Assembly: GCF_007066085.1 (NCBI RefSeq)
Contig: NZ_CP041405.1
Span: forward strand, 1,116,001 to 1,180,000
DNA from: Paenibacillus thiaminolyticus
Lineage (GTDB): Bacteria > Bacillota > Bacilli > Paenibacillales > Paenibacillaceae
Length of the DNA: 64,000 bases
Direction: 5' to 3'
This document shows positions 63,980 to 64,000 of the stretch, piece after piece (position 1 is the first letter of the stretch; the number at the start of each line of letters is the position of its first letter). A program made the position numbers and the translations under genes. Below the pieces are notes generated by a model. The model saw nothing but the letters and a program-made list of their open reading frames with translations. It searched no databases and had not been told where the DNA came from.

Positions 63980-64000
63980 ATGCAATGAGAATTAAGCATT

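Larger units (their letters stand above)
63590..64000. other. Upstream region of the sigma-factor operon
   Basis: No supported gene. Holds the sigma promoter, an A/T-rich stretch (63700-63790), and at the right end the terminator of a gene beyond the window. Confidence 0.5.

Overview
The window comes from a Gram-positive, endospore-forming member of the Bacillales, most likely Paenibacillus or a close relative. The evidence is the gene content (bacillithiol genes bshA/bshB1, YpjB and GerMN sporulation-type proteins, a double dynamin, Rex, S-layer-homology proteins), a moderately high G+C, strong Shine-Dalgarno sites with frequent TTG/GTG starts, and a gene order on the right half that follows the Bacillus subtilis qcrABC-ypjABCD-dapB-mgsA-bshB1-bshA-cca-birA-panBCD-dinG-ypmB-asnS-dnaD block. 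Species cannot be fixed from sequence alone.

Layout. 1-11.3 kb, all minus strand: end of an ABC exporter, a two-headed dynamin GTPase, endonuclease III, a large SLH-domain surface protein, a GerMN lipoprotein and a cell-wall amidase. 11.4-14.1 kb, plus strand: a MarR regulator with a 14-TM drug exporter, and a small membrane protein. 14.1-18 kb: a TetR regulator, leuDC, and a divergent LysR regulator with a clean LysR-type operator. 18-29.2 kb: a NagZ-like GH3 and an MtnU-like amidase (minus), then a plus-strand block mtnE - proline T-box - proB-proA-proC-mtnW-mtnX-mtnB, in which the methionine-salvage genes are split by, and translationally coupled to, proline biosynthesis. 29.7-42.7 kb, minus: dnaD, asnS, ackA, a 3-hydroxyacyl-CoA dehydrogenase, a short FtsH-like protease, ypmB, MTA/SAH deaminase, rex, dinG and a TPR protein. 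42.8-51.3 kb, minus: panBCD behind a structured, terminator-bearing leader, then birA, cca, bshA, bshB1, mgsA, dapB and a MazG-like enzyme. 51.4-55.1 kb: a YitT protein, a decayed serine-hydrolase gene, and a transposase-derived gene that lost its catalytic residues but has a consensus promoter overlapped by LexA-like boxes. 55.1-63.6 kb, minus: ypjB, ypjA, the qcrABC menaquinol:cytochrome c reductase, small conserved proteins, a histidine phosphatase and an ECF sigma/anti-sigma pair.

Most of the window is core metabolism and cell-envelope function. The parts that go beyond routine annotation are the putatively SOS-controlled, catalytically dead IS1595-type protein and the repeats beside it (53.6-54.9 kb), the proline T-box that probably drives methionine-salvage genes (22.9-29.2 kb), and the panB leader, which resembles the described but uncharacterised pan RNA motif (45.0-45.35 kb). 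No rRNA, tRNA, CRISPR array, prophage or intact insertion sequence was seen.
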